Of a DNA stretch of 64,000 nucleotides, positions 1 to 8,863 are shown one piece after another. Source of the stretch: Vibrio tapetis subsp. quintayensis (GTDB lineage Bacteria > Pseudomonadota > Gammaproteobacteria > Enterobacterales > Vibrionaceae); contig NZ_JAUFQV010000012.1 in the NCBI RefSeq assembly GCF_030409945.1, positions 310,001-374,000 of the forward strand, read 5' to 3'. Numbering within the stretch: the first letter of the stretch is position 1; each line of letters opens with the position of its first letter. The notes under the pieces are model-generated. The model was given only the letters and a program-made list of their open reading frames with translations, was not told where the DNA came from and did no database searches. A program made the translations under genes and the position numbers.

Positions 1-1232
1 AAATTGGCGCAGGTGGCGTTGGTTGGGTAGTCGCGCATAAAGCGGCACAAAATAACGAAGTTTTAGGCGACATTACGATTGCGTCTCGCACGATCGCGAA
101 ATGTGAAAAAATCATCACATCGATCAAAGGTAAAAACAACCTTAAAGATCCGTCTAAAAAGCTAGAGGCTCGTTCGGTTGACGCTGATGATGTTGACGCT
201 TTGGTTGCGTTGATCAAGGAAGTAAAGCCTGATCTCGTTATCAATGCTGGTCCTCCTTGGGTAAACATAACCATCATGGAAGCGTGTCTGCAAGCGAAAG
301 TGTCGTACTTAGATACATCTGTCGCGGTAGACCTTTGTTCTGAAGGGCAACAAGTACCACAAGCTTACGATTGGCAGTGGGAATTCCGTGACAAGTTTAA
401 AGAAGCGGGCATCACCGGTATTTTGGGGGCAGGCTTTGATCCTGGCGTTGTGTCGGTGTTTGCTGCTTACGCAGTGAAGCACTTGTTCGATGAAATCGAC
501 ACCATCGATGTAATGGACGTAAACGCAGGCGATCATGGTAAGAAATTTGCTACTAACTTTGACCCAGAAACCAACATGCTTGAGATCCAAGGCGACTCTT
601 TCTATTGGGAAAACCAAGAGTGGAAACAAGTGGCTTGTCATTCTCGTATGCTGGAATTTGATTTTCCTAACTGTGGTTCTCATAAAGTGTACTCAATGGC
701 ACACGATGAAGTACGCTCTATGCAAGAATTCATCCCAGCGAAGCGCATCGAATTCTGGATGGGTTTTGGTGATGCCTACCTTAACTACTTTAATTGTATG
801 CGCGATATCGGCCTATTAAGCCCAGATCCGCTTACTTTGCATGACGGCACGGTTGTTCAACCATTGCATGTGCTTAAAGCTCTGCTTCCTGATCCAACAT
901 CATTAGCACCTGGTTACACGGGTTTAACGTGTATCGGTACTTGGGTTCAAGGCAAGAAAGACGGCAAAGAACGCAGTGTGTTCATCTATAACAATGCCGA
1001 CCACGAAGTCGCTTATGAAGACGTCGAGCACCAAGCCATTTCTTACACGACGGGCGTACCTGCTATTACCGCAGCATTACAGTTCTTCCGCGGTGAGTGG
1101 GCTGATAAGGGCGTATTCAACATGGAACAGCTAGACCCAGATCCGTTCCTAGCGACTATGCCAGAAATTGGTCTAGATTGGCATGTGCAGGAACTAGAGC
1201 CGGGTCAGCCGGATATTAAGGTGCTTAAGTAG
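1..1232 (+). CDS. Carboxynorspermidine dehydrogenase (saccharopine-dehydrogenase family), 5' partial
   Basis: The reading frame is already open at the window edge (first complete codon at base 3) and shows a dinucleotide-binding loop, GAGGVGWVVAHKAA, at its very start, so only a few N-terminal residues are missing; about 410 residues are visible. The family reductively condenses aspartate semialdehyde with a diamine to give carboxynorspermidine or carboxyspermidine, using NADPH, in the cytoplasm. The next gene downstream, about 100 bp away on the same strand, is nspC, which decarboxylates that product, so the pair forms the norspermidine pathway typical of vibrios. Family assignment rests on the Rossmann loop, the overall similarity to saccharopine dehydrogenase-like proteins and the nspC neighbour. 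The stop codon abuts a heptamer-type repeat. Confidence 0.9.
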   Translation, partial: IGAGGVGWVVAHKAAQNNEVLGDITIASRTIAKCEKIITSIKGKNNLKDPSKKLEARSVDADDVDALVALIKEVKPDLVINAGPPWVNITIMEACLQAKVSYLDTSVAVDLCSEGQQVPQAYDWQWEFRDKFKEAGITGILGAGFDPGVVSVFAAYAVKHLFDEIDTIDVMDVNAGDHGKKFATNFDPETNMLEIQGDSFYWENQEWKQVACHSRMLEFDFPNCGSHKVYSMAHDEVRSMQEFIPAKRIEFWMGFGDAYLNYFNCMRDIGLLSPDPLTLHDGTVVQPLHVLKALLPDPTSLAPGYTGLTCIGTWVQGKKDGKERSVFIYNNADHEVAYEDVEHQAISYTTGVPAITAALQFFRGEWADKGVFNMEQLDPDPFLATMPEIGLDWHVQELEPGQPDIKVLK

Positions 1233-1304
1233 AAGTACTAAGTACGAAGAACTAAAAGCGAAGTGCTTGTCACTTCGCGCATAGAGTTTAGTACTTAGCT
1301 TTTT
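1228..1304. repeat. Heptamer-type repeat with hairpin behind the carboxynorspermidine dehydrogenase gene
   Basis: The stretch starts at the stop codon and carries CTAAAAG and CGAAGT(A/G) units on the gene's strand, then the same units in reverse. The inner part is a perfect hairpin, GCGAAGTG / CACTTCGC with loop CTTGT, and a T-run follows at about 1299-1304, so it could also end transcription. The same units occur at 7685-7775, 54243-54280 and 59080-59210. Confidence 0.6.
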
Positions 1305-1334
1305 CCGTGGCTTTGTTCCATATTAAAGAGATGA

Positions 1335-2471
1335 ATGATGACTCAGCATTCCTTAAAAACCCCTTACTTCATGATTGATGAAGCTAAGCTGGTGGCGAAT
1401 CTTGAAAAAGCGAAGCAGCTAAAAGAGATTTCTGGCGTAAAACTTGTTTTGGCCCTTAAGTGTTTCTCTACTTGGGGTGTGTTTGACATCATCAAGCCAT
1501 ACTTAGATGGCACAACAAGCAGTGGTCCTTATGAAGTAAAGCTGGGCCACGAGACGTTTGGTGGTGAAACTCATGCTTATAGCGTGGGTTACAGTGAAGA
1601 TGATGTAAAAGAAGTAGCAAGTATTTGTGACAAATTGATTTTTAACTCTCAATCTCAACTCGCAGCGCACCGTCATTTAGTAGAAAGGAAAGCTTCTATT
1701 GGCCTACGCCTCAATCCTGGTGTGAGTTATGCGGGGCAAGATTTAGCCAACCCAGCACGCCAGTTCTCCCGTTTAGGTGTGCAAGCGGATCACATTCAAC
1801 CGGAAGTGTTCGAAACCCTTGATGGTGTGATGTTCCACATGAATTGTGAAAACAAAGACGTGGATGCATTTATCGGTTTGCTTGATGCTATTTCCGATCA
1901 GTTTGGTCATCATCTAGATAAGCTTGATTGGGTGAGTTTAGGTGGCGGCGTATTCTTTACGTGGGCGGGTTACGATATTGAAAAACTGGGTAACTCCTTA
2001 AAAGCATTCTCTGCTAAACATGGTATTCAACTATATCTAGAGCCTGGCGAAGCCATCATCACTCAAACAACGGACTTAGTCGTTACTGTGGTAGATATCG
2101 TTGAAAACGGGATGAAAACCGCAATTGTCGATTCAGCTACAGAAGCGCACCGCTTGGATACATTAATCTACGACGAACCTGCTTCTATTTTAGAAGCAAG
2201 TGAACAAGGTAAACATGAGTACGTGATTGGCTCTTGTTCATGCCTAGCGGGTGACCAGTTCTGCGTGACAAGCTTTGATAAGCCGTTAGAGATAGGCCAA
2301 AGACTTCACATTATGGATAGCGCAGGCTATACAATGGTGAAATTAAATTGGTTTAACGGATTGAAGATGCCTTCTATTTACTGCCAACGCAGCGATGGTG
2401 AAGTGCAGTTGCTTAATGAATTCGGCTATGAAGACTTTAAGCGTTCGTTGTCACAGTGGGCTGTGAAATAG
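1335..2471 (+). CDS. nspC: Carboxynorspermidine decarboxylase
   Basis: Fold-III PLP enzyme that decarboxylates carboxynorspermidine (and carboxyspermidine) to norspermidine in the cytoplasm. The PLP lysine lies in [12 protein letters not shown] (Lys42), the motif HMNCENKD is at about residues 172-179, a glycine-rich phosphate-binding loop [11 protein letters not shown] near 210, and EPGEAI near 235; CSCLAGD near 300 fits the catalytic cysteine region. The length (378) equals known NspC proteins. Two tandem ATGs (1335 and 1338) follow a TAAAGAG site; either may be used. It follows carboxynorspermidine dehydrogenase, its pathway partner. Norspermidine is a biofilm-related signal in Vibrio cholerae. 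Confidence 0.95.
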   Translation: MMTQHSLKTPYFMIDEAKLVANLEKAKQLKEISGVKLVLALKCFSTWGVFDIIKPYLDGTTSSGPYEVKLGHETFGGETHAYSVGYSEDDVKEVASICDKLIFNSQSQLAAHRHLVERKASIGLRLNPGVSYAGQDLANPARQFSRLGVQADHIQPEVFETLDGVMFHMNCENKDVDAFIGLLDAISDQFGHHLDKLDWVSLGGGVFFTWAGYDIEKLGNSLKAFSAKHGIQLYLEPGEAIITQTTDLVVTVVDIVENGMKTAIVDSATEAHRLDTLIYDEPASILEASEQGKHEYVIGSCSCLAGDQFCVTSFDKPLEIGQRLHIMDSAGYTMVKLNWFNGLKMPSIYCQRSDGEVQLLNEFGYEDFKRSLSQWAVK

Positions 2472-2496
2472 CAGGATGCGATAAACGTTCAGAAGA

Positions 2497-2874
2497 TCAA
2501 TAAGGCAGCTCGTCTGCCTTTTTTCCTATATGATCTGGTGCTATGTAGCAATTAAACTTGACCGCTTTAATAGACTGATAACCTAACATGCGAGCTTTAC
2601 ATACTCGATGCATACCATCCATTACTCGTCCTTTATGGCAAAGAATGATTGGGTAGGCCATATCAGCATTATTAATGAGCTTTGCATGCTCAAGTACGTT
2701 GTTACAAGTAGGCTTTGCTCCGCCCAAGTCATACCAAAACTCTTCGTCTAGCTCCTGTACCTGCGACAACGGTATTTCGATAACGCTGAGATCTTTTGAT
2801 AGTTCAATAAGGCGGAAAACGTCCCAAGACATAAGCCCTTGCGAAGAGTTTCTAAAGTGATATTGCTGTCGCAT
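2497..2874 (-). CDS. Conserved hypothetical protein with ParB/sulfiredoxin-like motif
   Basis: A protein of 125 residues. The segment PIILCHKGRVMDGMHRVCKA (about residues 75-95) resembles the ParB-like fold signature in which a D-G-x-H-R box follows a short strand; this suggests nucleotide or nucleic-acid handling, but no catalytic role can be read from the sequence. An ATG start at 2874 is chosen over one 14 codons upstream because AAAAAGG lies 8-9 bases before it. No helix-turn-helix or parA partner is nearby, so a plasmid partition role is unlikely. It stands alone, convergent with nspC. Confidence 0.65.
   Translation of the reverse strand: MRQQYHFRNSSQGLMSWDVFRLIELSKDLSVIEIPLSQVQELDEEFWYDLGGAKPTCNNVLEHAKLINNADMAYPIILCHKGRVMDGMHRVCKARMLGYQSIKAVKFNCYIAPDHIGKKADELPY
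2502..2524 (+). terminator. Rho-independent terminator of nspC
   Basis: AAGGCAG, loop CTCGT, CTGCCTT, followed by a T-run. It lies 30 bp behind nspC. The same bases encode the last codons of the convergent ParB-like gene, so the hairpin is shared with coding sequence. Confidence 0.8.
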
Positions 2875-2925
2875 ATGATAGCCTTTTTTATCTGATTGAT
2901 TTGATCTCACAATCAATATCTATAT

Positions 2926-3321
2926 TTACTCATAAACCACCCCTTGATGCTTTAGCCAACCGTGCTCATGATGATTACGCGGGTCTTTGTGAGTCCAGTG
3001 GATTACGCCACCTTTTTGATTCCATTCATACTCTCCGTAAAACTCGATGGTATCTCCAACTCGTATACCTGAGATCCTTGGCGCCAAGTCAATGTTATGC
3101 GCGACCAATAACGTTTGACGATTATCCAATTTTAAAATGAATTTCTGGTGTCGAGATCCTTTGTTATCGTCAGGAAGTATGCGGGTGACTGTGCCGATTC
3201 CGTGGATTTGTACATCACTTTTCTGATTTTCGTAGGCATGTTGTAGTTCATAATCGTTTGCCCAAACTGGCGGGCAAAAAACATAAAATAGCGAGAGCAA
3301 AGCTGTGAGTAACTGTTTCAT
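2926..3321 (-). CDS. DUF3465 family exported protein
   Basis: Small protein of about 131 residues with a signal peptide (MKQLLTALLSLFYVFCPPVWA, cleavage likely after WA-N) and a compact beta-rich body with a motif G-x-G-T-V-T-R-I-L followed by HQKFILKL, characteristic of DUF3465, an OB-fold-like periplasmic family of unknown function with a conserved HWTHKDP-x-x-HHEHGW tail rich in histidine. The ATG at 3321 is preferred; a TTG two codons upstream is also possible. Histidine-rich tail may bind metal, which is inference only. Confidence 0.75.
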   Translation of the reverse strand: MKQLLTALLSLFYVFCPPVWANDYELQHAYENQKSDVQIHGIGTVTRILPDDNKGSRHQKFILKLDNRQTLLVAHNIDLAPRISGIRVGDTIEFYGEYEWNQKGGVIHWTHKDPRNHHEHGWLKHQGVVYE

Positions 3322-3426
3322 TTTCAATCACATCCGGTGTTAAAGAAATCGAAATTCATTCAAAGTCCATATCCTACCATAATAATAGTCAAGTTGCATA
3401 TTGAGGGGTTTAACGTTTTGAAAGCG

Positions 3427-3444
3427 TTTTGAAAGGACACACGC
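3427..3444 (+). repeat. Left inverted repeat (REP-like) of the transposase element
   Basis: TTTTGAAAGGACACACGC. It matches the reverse complement of 4789-4806 at all 18 positions, and 4820-4837 with one mismatch. It lies upstream of the transposase gene. Confidence 0.75.
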
Positions 3445-3567
3445 CTTAAGAATGAAAAAAGCATGAAGGTTCGCGCGATTGCTAGCACGTCTATTGCTTG
3501 CTTATTTCATCGAATAAATAAATGCTTCATGATTGCGCCTATCGAACACAGAGATAAAGGCCACATC

Positions 3568-4524
3568 ATGACCACTGCACGCAGTCAATTAGTCGATTTG
3601 AACATCACACCCTACTATCATTGCGTTTCTCGGTGTGTTCGCCGCTGCTTCTTGTGTGGTGACGATGAACTGACAGGTAAAAGTTATCACCATCGCAGAG
3701 ACTGGATTGAGAAGAAAATGTACGCTTTGTCCGCAATATATTGCATTGATATATGCAGTTACGCAATCATGAGTAACCATTATCATTTGGTGGTTCATGT
3801 GGATAAAAATGAAGCCAAACAGCTTAGCCTTTCCGATGTGGTAATGCGTTGGGAGAAGGCCCATAAGTTGCCCGTTATTATTGCTCGTTGGCAAGAAGGG
3901 ACGTTAGTTAGCAAAGCAGAGCGAGACGCGTGTGAATTGATTATTGAGCAATGGCGCTCACGGCTATTTGATCTAAGTTGGTTCATGAAAGAACTCAATC
4001 ATGGGATCGCGTGCCAAGCCAATAAAGAGGACAACTGTACGGGACATTTTTGGGAAAGTCGCTTCAAAAGCCAAGCGCTATTAGATGAATCTGCCCTCGC
4101 AGCCGCAATGGTATATGTAGATTTAAACCCAGTGCGCGCAGGTGTTGCCAAAACACTCGAGACATCCGACTTTACCTCCATCAAACATCGCTTAAAATCG
4201 TTAGAGCGAAATCAACGAACAACCCCAGGGCTAGCCGTGTTCATTGGTAACTCAAGTCATGAATCGGTAAAAGGTATTCCATTTCGTTTAATCGACTATA
4301 TTGAATTGGTTGACTGGAGCGGTAGGCAGCATCGAAATGATAAAGCTATGATCGGATGGGAAACTCCGCCTATTTTAGAACGTATTTCCGTCAATCAAAT
4401 GCAATGGTTAAAAGCCTGCTCGACACTTGAACGTAAACGAGCCAGTCACGTCGGCAGGACTATTAGTATGCAATGTCTTCAAGGTCGCTATAAGCGAGTG
4501 AATGGGTTTCATTTAGATCAATAA
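3568..4524 (+). CDS. REP-associated tyrosine transposase (Y1/IS200-like, RAYT)
   Basis: A single-strand HUH endonuclease of 318 residues. MSNHYHLVVHVD (about residue 68-79) is the HxH metal motif and the YVDLNPVRAG segment (about residue 185) contains the expected catalytic tyrosine. YYHCVSRCVRRCFLCG near the N-terminus is the usual opening of this family. ATG 3568 is chosen because AAAGG lies 9 bases upstream; a longer frame from 3463 lacks similarity. It is flanked by inverted 18-bp repeats (3427-3444 and 4789-4806). RAYT proteins act on such palindromic repeats and are usually domesticated single-copy genes. The frame is intact. Confidence 0.9.
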   Translation: MTTARSQLVDLNITPYYHCVSRCVRRCFLCGDDELTGKSYHHRRDWIEKKMYALSAIYCIDICSYAIMSNHYHLVVHVDKNEAKQLSLSDVVMRWEKAHKLPVIIARWQEGTLVSKAERDACELIIEQWRSRLFDLSWFMKELNHGIACQANKEDNCTGHFWESRFKSQALLDESALAAAMVYVDLNPVRAGVAKTLETSDFTSIKHRLKSLERNQRTTPGLAVFIGNSSHESVKGIPFRLIDYIELVDWSGRQHRNDKAMIGWETPPILERISVNQMQWLKACSTLERKRASHVGRTISMQCLQGRYKRVNGFHLDQ

Positions 4525-4780
4525 TCGCTCCCCAAATACTGCAACAGGTAAGAAATACATCCTATTTAGCCTAAGAATGATTCCTTAGCCTTTAATGAAC
4601 TACTCAATGGGCTTGAGTTTCTTCCTGCCCATCTTGCAATTGTTAATTTAAGTTACATACCTTCCCCAAAAATGTCTCCTGTTACTGCTGATGTGCCAAT
4701 GCATTAGAGTTAAATGAATTAAAGCGACTGTCCCAACAACTACTCGGTCTGTATTACTAAAATAGAGGGGCGTGGGAAGG
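4525..4780. other. Intergenic stretch inside the transposase element
   Basis: No reading frame with a plausible start, and no clear terminator or operator is visible between the transposase stop and the right-hand repeats. Confidence 0.4.
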
Positions 4781-4837
4781 CTTTTGAAGCGTGTGTCCTT
4801 TCAAAAAAAGAGTTTTAAAGCGTGTGTCCTTTTAAAA
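4781..4837 (+). repeat. Right-hand REP-like repeats, two tandem copies
   Basis: GCGTGTGTCCTTTCAAAA at 4789-4806 and GCGTGTGTCCTTTTAAAA at 4820-4837, a 31-bp period. Each core, CGTGTGTC, is framed by TTTT(G/A)AA(A)G and CTTT(T/C)(A)AAA, so each copy can fold into a short imperfect hairpin with one bulge. The first is the exact inverted partner of 3427-3444. Confidence 0.75.
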
Positions 4838-4910
4838 AGAGAGCGTTGGAAGTTTAGGTCCAACGCGCTTTGTTCAAATAGTGACGTGAGTATGGGCCTC
4901 AATATTTTGG

Positions 4911-6373
4911 TTAGTTGACTTTGTCCCAAGCGGATGACCAATGAGAGCCCGTTGCTGGTTCAAATTGGGTTGCACTTTCAGACCACTGAACGCAATAACC
5001 GGAATATGGGAACACTTTACATTGATAGATGTGACCGTCACTGGCAAGCACCTTGGTTCCTTCGGTATATGTTTCTAGACCGTTAGGGAAGACGAAATCG
5101 TACTCGCCTTCTGGCGGTGTTTGGGATTCTTTCAAGTGGAAATCTTGAGTGTTCTGATCCAGTACATTGCCTTCGGTATCCTTAGTGACGATGACCAACA
5201 TGTGATGGCCAGGTTGTGAATCGGTCAAAGTGAGTTGAACACTCTTAGTTTCGCCATCAGCCATTTTTGATACATGTGAAGCAAGTGGTACTCGGTGGTG
5301 GTTAAACACAGTGAGTTCAGCTTGGAGATCTCCCATCGCAGTTAAGGTGAGATCTAGTTGTGTTGGCCTTTCTGAAATCACATATTGATCTTCTAGGCCA
5401 GAAACGGACAAGCTATAATCCGGCGTTGGGGTATCAATGTGATAGCCGATTTCTACACGAGTTAACCCTGAGCCCTTTTTCAGATAAATTGGGTTAACGC
5501 CATAGGTTGGATCAAAGCCGTTATCGGAATTGATTTGTCCCGCTTGCATCAGGATTTGTTGCTGGTTTATCTTGGTGGCAAGCCCATGAGACCAGTTATT
5601 TGGCTCTCCTTGTTCTGCTGTTTCGATCTTAAATTCGGTTCGGTACGCAGGGTTTTCACCTGATTGGTCGAAGACTCGTGTATAGACGGAATCCCCAACG
5701 TTGAGTGGCATACTTGGATTGATTTGACCACCTTGTTGCCAGTCAGGGAACACAGGTTGATCGCCATCGAATTGAACGTCAATAACGTTGTAAAAAGATG
5801 CGGCGGTATCGCCTACATCCCATACGGCTAAGATTACCTGGTAGCCTTCACGAGCGGGCACTTGGCATTGATGACTGACCAATTTAGGTGGTTGAACCAT
5901 ATTGCCTTCGACCACGCAAAATGGGTTTAAATCAAAAGAGCCTCGAGCTAACGGTTGATTGGGATTCCAGTTTGGCTTGGTAATGTAGTATTTCCAATCC
6001 TTGGTGACGTGGTTAGCAGTAAACGTCCATTCAAAGTTTTGCGTGCCCGATTGAATCGGACGTTTCACCCAGCGACTTGCGGTCTGTTCATCGAGAGACG
6101 CTGCTAACGAAGATTGTGCACTGGCGATTTTGCCATCTGCAGGGCCCGTGGTAGGGAACCCATCAGGACCTTCAACACTTTGAGGTTCATATTGAATCGC
6201 CCCACAATGGGTGTTTTTTTGTTGGGTATCATTGGCTGGGAATTTACACAGCGCAACGCGGCTTTCTGCTACACCCCCTTGGTAGGATGAGACGTAACCG
6301 TGGCCAAAACTTGTGCTACTGACCCCAAGGAGTGCAATGCAATGATGGATTTACGAGGGAGTTGATTCATCAT
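4911..6373 (-). pseudogene. gbpA: GbpA-type chitin-binding LPMO, frameshifted in the signal peptide
   Basis: Encodes a secreted N-acetylglucosamine-binding protein of about 487 codons: AA10 lytic polysaccharide monooxygenase domain (N-terminal copper histidine in FGHGYVSS, second histidine in TANHVTKDW, cysteine pairs in THCGAIQY and [10 protein letters not shown]), two linker/bacterial-surface modules and a C-terminal chitin-binding module with [12 protein letters not shown] and W/Y residues. An ATG at 6373 with AAAGGA upstream opens [13 protein letters not shown], but this frame does not join [16 protein letters not shown]: one base appears missing near 6335, between ATTGCATTG and CACTCC. 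Downstream the frame is clean to 4911. The c-di-GMP riboswitch lies upstream. It is either a real loss of secretion or a sequencing error; a GTG at 6068 would give only a truncated protein without the copper histidine. Confidence 0.9.
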
Positions 6374-6446
6374 TTGTCTTTATTCCTTTTATTTGACAAA
6401 AAAGATGACACCCCGGCACGCTATACACTTAATCGTATTAAGTGGC

Positions 6447-6533
6447 GGCCCCGCTATCATAGATACGTGAATATCGACAGACCGGAAGCTTTGCGTCCTA
6501 TTCTTTCAAATAGTTTGCCAGAAGTGCTGTGAG
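6447..6533 (-). ncRNA. Class I cyclic-di-GMP riboswitch (GEMM) upstream of gbpA
   Basis: On the minus strand the segment reads CACAGCACTTCTGGCAAAC, then TATTTGAAAGAATAGGACGC, then AAAGCTTCCGGT and, further on, ATAGCGGGG. The GCAAAC, the GAAA tetraloop capping a TATT/AATA stem, GGACGCAAAGC and the terminal GCGGGG are the hallmarks of the GEMM aptamer. In Vibrio cholerae a GEMM aptamer (Vc1) precedes gbpA, so position agrees. About 75 bases separate it from the gbpA start. Confidence 0.9.
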
Positions 6534-6895
6534 CCATTGAAATGTAATCAATGAAAACAGCCTGTGCGATAGGTTCGGATAAAATCTGGAATGCTTTTCT
6601 CTATTCCCTGTTAGAGAATGTTGTTTTGTTTAATGCTGAGCCAAAAAGCTGGAAAGTAATATGAAAAGAACTTTATTGAGATGGAGAGGTGTGAAGATCG
6701 GTCAATAGGGCTGTTGTTCGGATGATGACCTAGTATAAAAGCGTTAAACACGCAGCGCATGTTGTCTATCGCTTGATAGGTTTGGATGGTTTAACTAATG
6801 AAACCAACCACCCGCATTGAAGCGGGTGAGGTGTAGGAGTATGACTTGAGTAACCCTCTAAGATATGATCTTTAAAAGATATTAGCCTAAATTAC
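6534..6895. other. Intergenic stretch between GcvR-like gene and the riboswitch
   Basis: No convincing gene. A hairpin CCCGC / GCGGG (6811-6826, extendable by one pair) lies 70 bp behind the GcvR-like gene; on the minus strand it is followed by GGTTGGTTT, so it may be a weak terminator. The rest should contain the promoter of the riboswitch transcript; I could not place it confidently. Confidence 0.4.
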
Positions 6896-7408
6896 TTAGC
6901 CCTCAAGAATAACGCGCGTATCTTCGCTCAGTGACTCAAGTTCGTCTGTGATGTCTTTGATACCCGTTTGGGCAGGTAAACGCAGTGCAATGGTAGAGCT
7001 GAATAAACTAGAGCTTACGCCGCCACCCCCTGCAATGAAAACGCGATGGCAATCCATATCAAGAATGTTGACACCTTGCCCGTCCAATACGTGGGTAATT
7101 TCGTTCACAATACCTGCTCGGTCGTTAGCATCCACACGTAAGTGGTAAATACTTTCTTTGTCGTGAGCGGAGCTGTCGGCTTCTGCAAATTGAACCATGA
7201 GAGCAGGATTGCTACTGAAAGCGTCTTTGACAACTTGTTCATTTTCCTTAGGTAACTGAATCTTAATTACAGCCGCGACTTGGTGCTCAATAAAATTGAC
7301 TTTACTGATCAGCCATTTCCCGTCGTGTTCGTGGGTTACCGCAGCGAGCTGCTTGATGGTGGAAGGGGACGCTTTACCGACAAAATTTACAATGAATGTG
7401 GTGTTCAT
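6896..7408 (-). CDS. Glycine cleavage repressor GcvR-like protein (tandem ACT domains)
   Basis: A cytoplasmic protein of 170 residues with two ACT domains. The first begins MNTTFIVNFVGKASPSTIKQLAAVT; the second begins YHLRVDANDRAGIVNEITHVLDGQGVNI, a textbook ACT signature (aspartate-R-x-G-I-V). GcvR-type proteins control the glycine-cleavage operon by contacting GcvA. ATG 7408 is used because GGAGGG is 8 bases upstream; an ATG five codons earlier has no such site. No gcv genes are nearby, so the regulatory target is unknown and the name is by architecture only. Confidence 0.75.
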   Translation of the reverse strand: MNTTFIVNFVGKASPSTIKQLAAVTHEHDGKWLISKVNFIEHQVAAVIKIQLPKENEQVVKDAFSSNPALMVQFAEADSSAHDKESIYHLRVDANDRAGIVNEITHVLDGQGVNILDMDCHRVFIAGGGGVSSSLFSSTIALRLPAQTGIKDITDELESLSEDTRVILEG

Positions 7409-7684
7409 AGATATTCCCTCCATTTAGGAAACAGTTGTGGCACGTAATGTTTACTTAAGTAGATGATTTTATGTAATAACGACACTACAACCAGTGTAGA
7501 AGTTGTGGGAGAAGATTGTTTGACAGGGGTCTATTTTTTGCAATACACCGCTTTTTGACTTCAAAGAATTGAGTAGAAACTTGGAAAGGAAGCAGAACAG
7601 TAGAGGGGCGAGTAATAGGACTGAAAGCAAAAAGCGAAGTATTAAGTTCAAATAAGAACCGAACACCTCGCCACTGATCTTAAT
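7409..7684. other. Intergenic stretch, no supported gene
   Basis: AT-rich spacer between the GcvR-like gene and the repeat block. One 65-codon frame on the minus strand is leucine-rich, has no ribosome-binding site and no recognisable family; it is not called. Confidence 0.4.
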
Positions 7685-7775
7685 CTTAGCCTTTAGTGCT
7701 TAGCCTTTAGTACTTAGCTTTTAGTACTTAGCTTTTAGTACTTAGCTTTTAGCACTTCACCTTAGCACTTCATCA
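7685..7775 (-). repeat. Heptamer-type repeat block behind the DUF3943 gene
   Basis: Read on the minus strand, directly after the stop codon at 7773, come GAAGTGCTAAGG, GAAGTGCTAAAAGC and several TAAGTACTAAAAGC units: about six imperfect 14-bp copies, each of two heptamers. The same units occur behind three other genes of the window. Confidence 0.8.
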
Positions 7776-8669
7776 GAACGTTATAGTCAAATCTAAGCCA
7801 TAAAACTGACGGTCATAGACTTGGTATGGGTTGATGATTTTGTCTGCCTCAGTTTGGTATCCCGTCCACGGTTGCGAGCGGAAATTAAGGTTGGCGTCGC
7901 CACCCCATGCATCCGTTACCCAATAGTGGATATGTCCAACAGGGTTTAAGAAAAACAACGATACATCGCCCATGGTCTCAGAACCCATTACTTCGCCACC
8001 GTTAGCAACAATGTTTTGTTCGCCTGTGAACATCATTTCACCGACTACGGCACCGAAAAATGGCGTGATAAATAAATCTTGCCAAGATGGTATTTCTGCA
8101 AATGACTCAACACCAAACTCCCAAAATACGGCAGACATAGTGAATGAGTACAAAAATGACTCAAATTCATTAAAGCCCGCGTGGCGGCCGGCAGTGTAGT
8201 AAACACCACCAAAATATGGGTGCATGATGTAGTTAAGAATATGTTCATCGCGATCCCACACAGGGCCACCAGAGACGTTTTCTTTCCATTTTGAGCCTAG
8301 ATTTGATAAATCTCGATCTTCGGCATCCCACTTGGTAATGCTTTCTGGTAAAACGGTCATAATGCCGACAGTTGCAATACTGAGACCCAAAATTGTGTAT
8401 GTTTGTTCTCTTAGGTATTCCCAATCCTTTTCTTTAAGGGCATATAAGTGCGGTGGCTGCACAGATGATGCTTCTAGCTTCTCATTTTTGTGATCTTCAT
8501 AGCTAAGAGAAACAGGAATCGAGTCAATACCTGAAATAAGGCTATAGTTTTTTGCCTCATAGTCGATAGTATGACTAGAAAAATCATCTTTAAAATCAAA
8601 GTTTAAATTGGCTGCGTGTGCAGATGTGGAACACGCCAACAAAATCGCAGTCAAAGGTTTTAAGTGCAC
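7773..8669 (-). CDS. DUF3943 family exported protein
   Basis: A protein of about 298 residues with a signal peptide (HLKPLTAILLACSTSAHA) and the DUF3943 body: a hydrophobic stretch near residue 95, a conserved DRDEHILNYIMHPYFGG motif, then ESFLYSFTMSAVFWEFGVESFAEIPSWQDL and a final aromatic tail (FYGLDLTITF). Members are thought to be envelope proteins of unknown function. The GTG at 8669 is chosen over a TTG four codons upstream because GGAG lies seven bases before it. It stands alone, ending next to the repeat block. Confidence 0.75.
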   Translation of the reverse strand: MHLKPLTAILLACSTSAHAANLNFDFKDDFSSHTIDYEAKNYSLISGIDSIPVSLSYEDHKNEKLEASSVQPPHLYALKEKDWEYLREQTYTILGLSIATVGIMTVLPESITKWDAEDRDLSNLGSKWKENVSGGPVWDRDEHILNYIMHPYFGGVYYTAGRHAGFNEFESFLYSFTMSAVFWEFGVESFAEIPSWQDLFITPFFGAVVGEMMFTGEQNIVANGGEVMGSETMGDVSLFFLNPVGHIHYWVTDAWGGDANLNFRSQPWTGYQTEADKIINPYQVYDRQFYGLDLTITF

Positions 8670-8863
8670 AAACGGCTCCAATCAAAAAACAAGCTATGTA
8701 AGGTGGATATTATTCGCTTAACAAATCATAGATGCAAATGATTTATGGGTTAATGTCTTGTAAATTAGTTAGAATTGGAAAGTTAAAATGCAATTGGGGT
8801 AACTTTTAACCAGTTGAATTTCGGGTTTAATATTAAATCAATTCATTCGAACTCAGGTGGAGA

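Noticed and set aside
6332..6532. 66-codon plus-strand frame over the gbpA leader
   Set aside because: It is the reverse of the c-di-GMP riboswitch and the gbpA signal-peptide region, so it is a shadow frame.
7469..7666. 65-codon leucine-rich frame on the minus strand
   Set aside because: No ribosome-binding site, no family resemblance and AT-driven composition; more likely a chance frame in a spacer.
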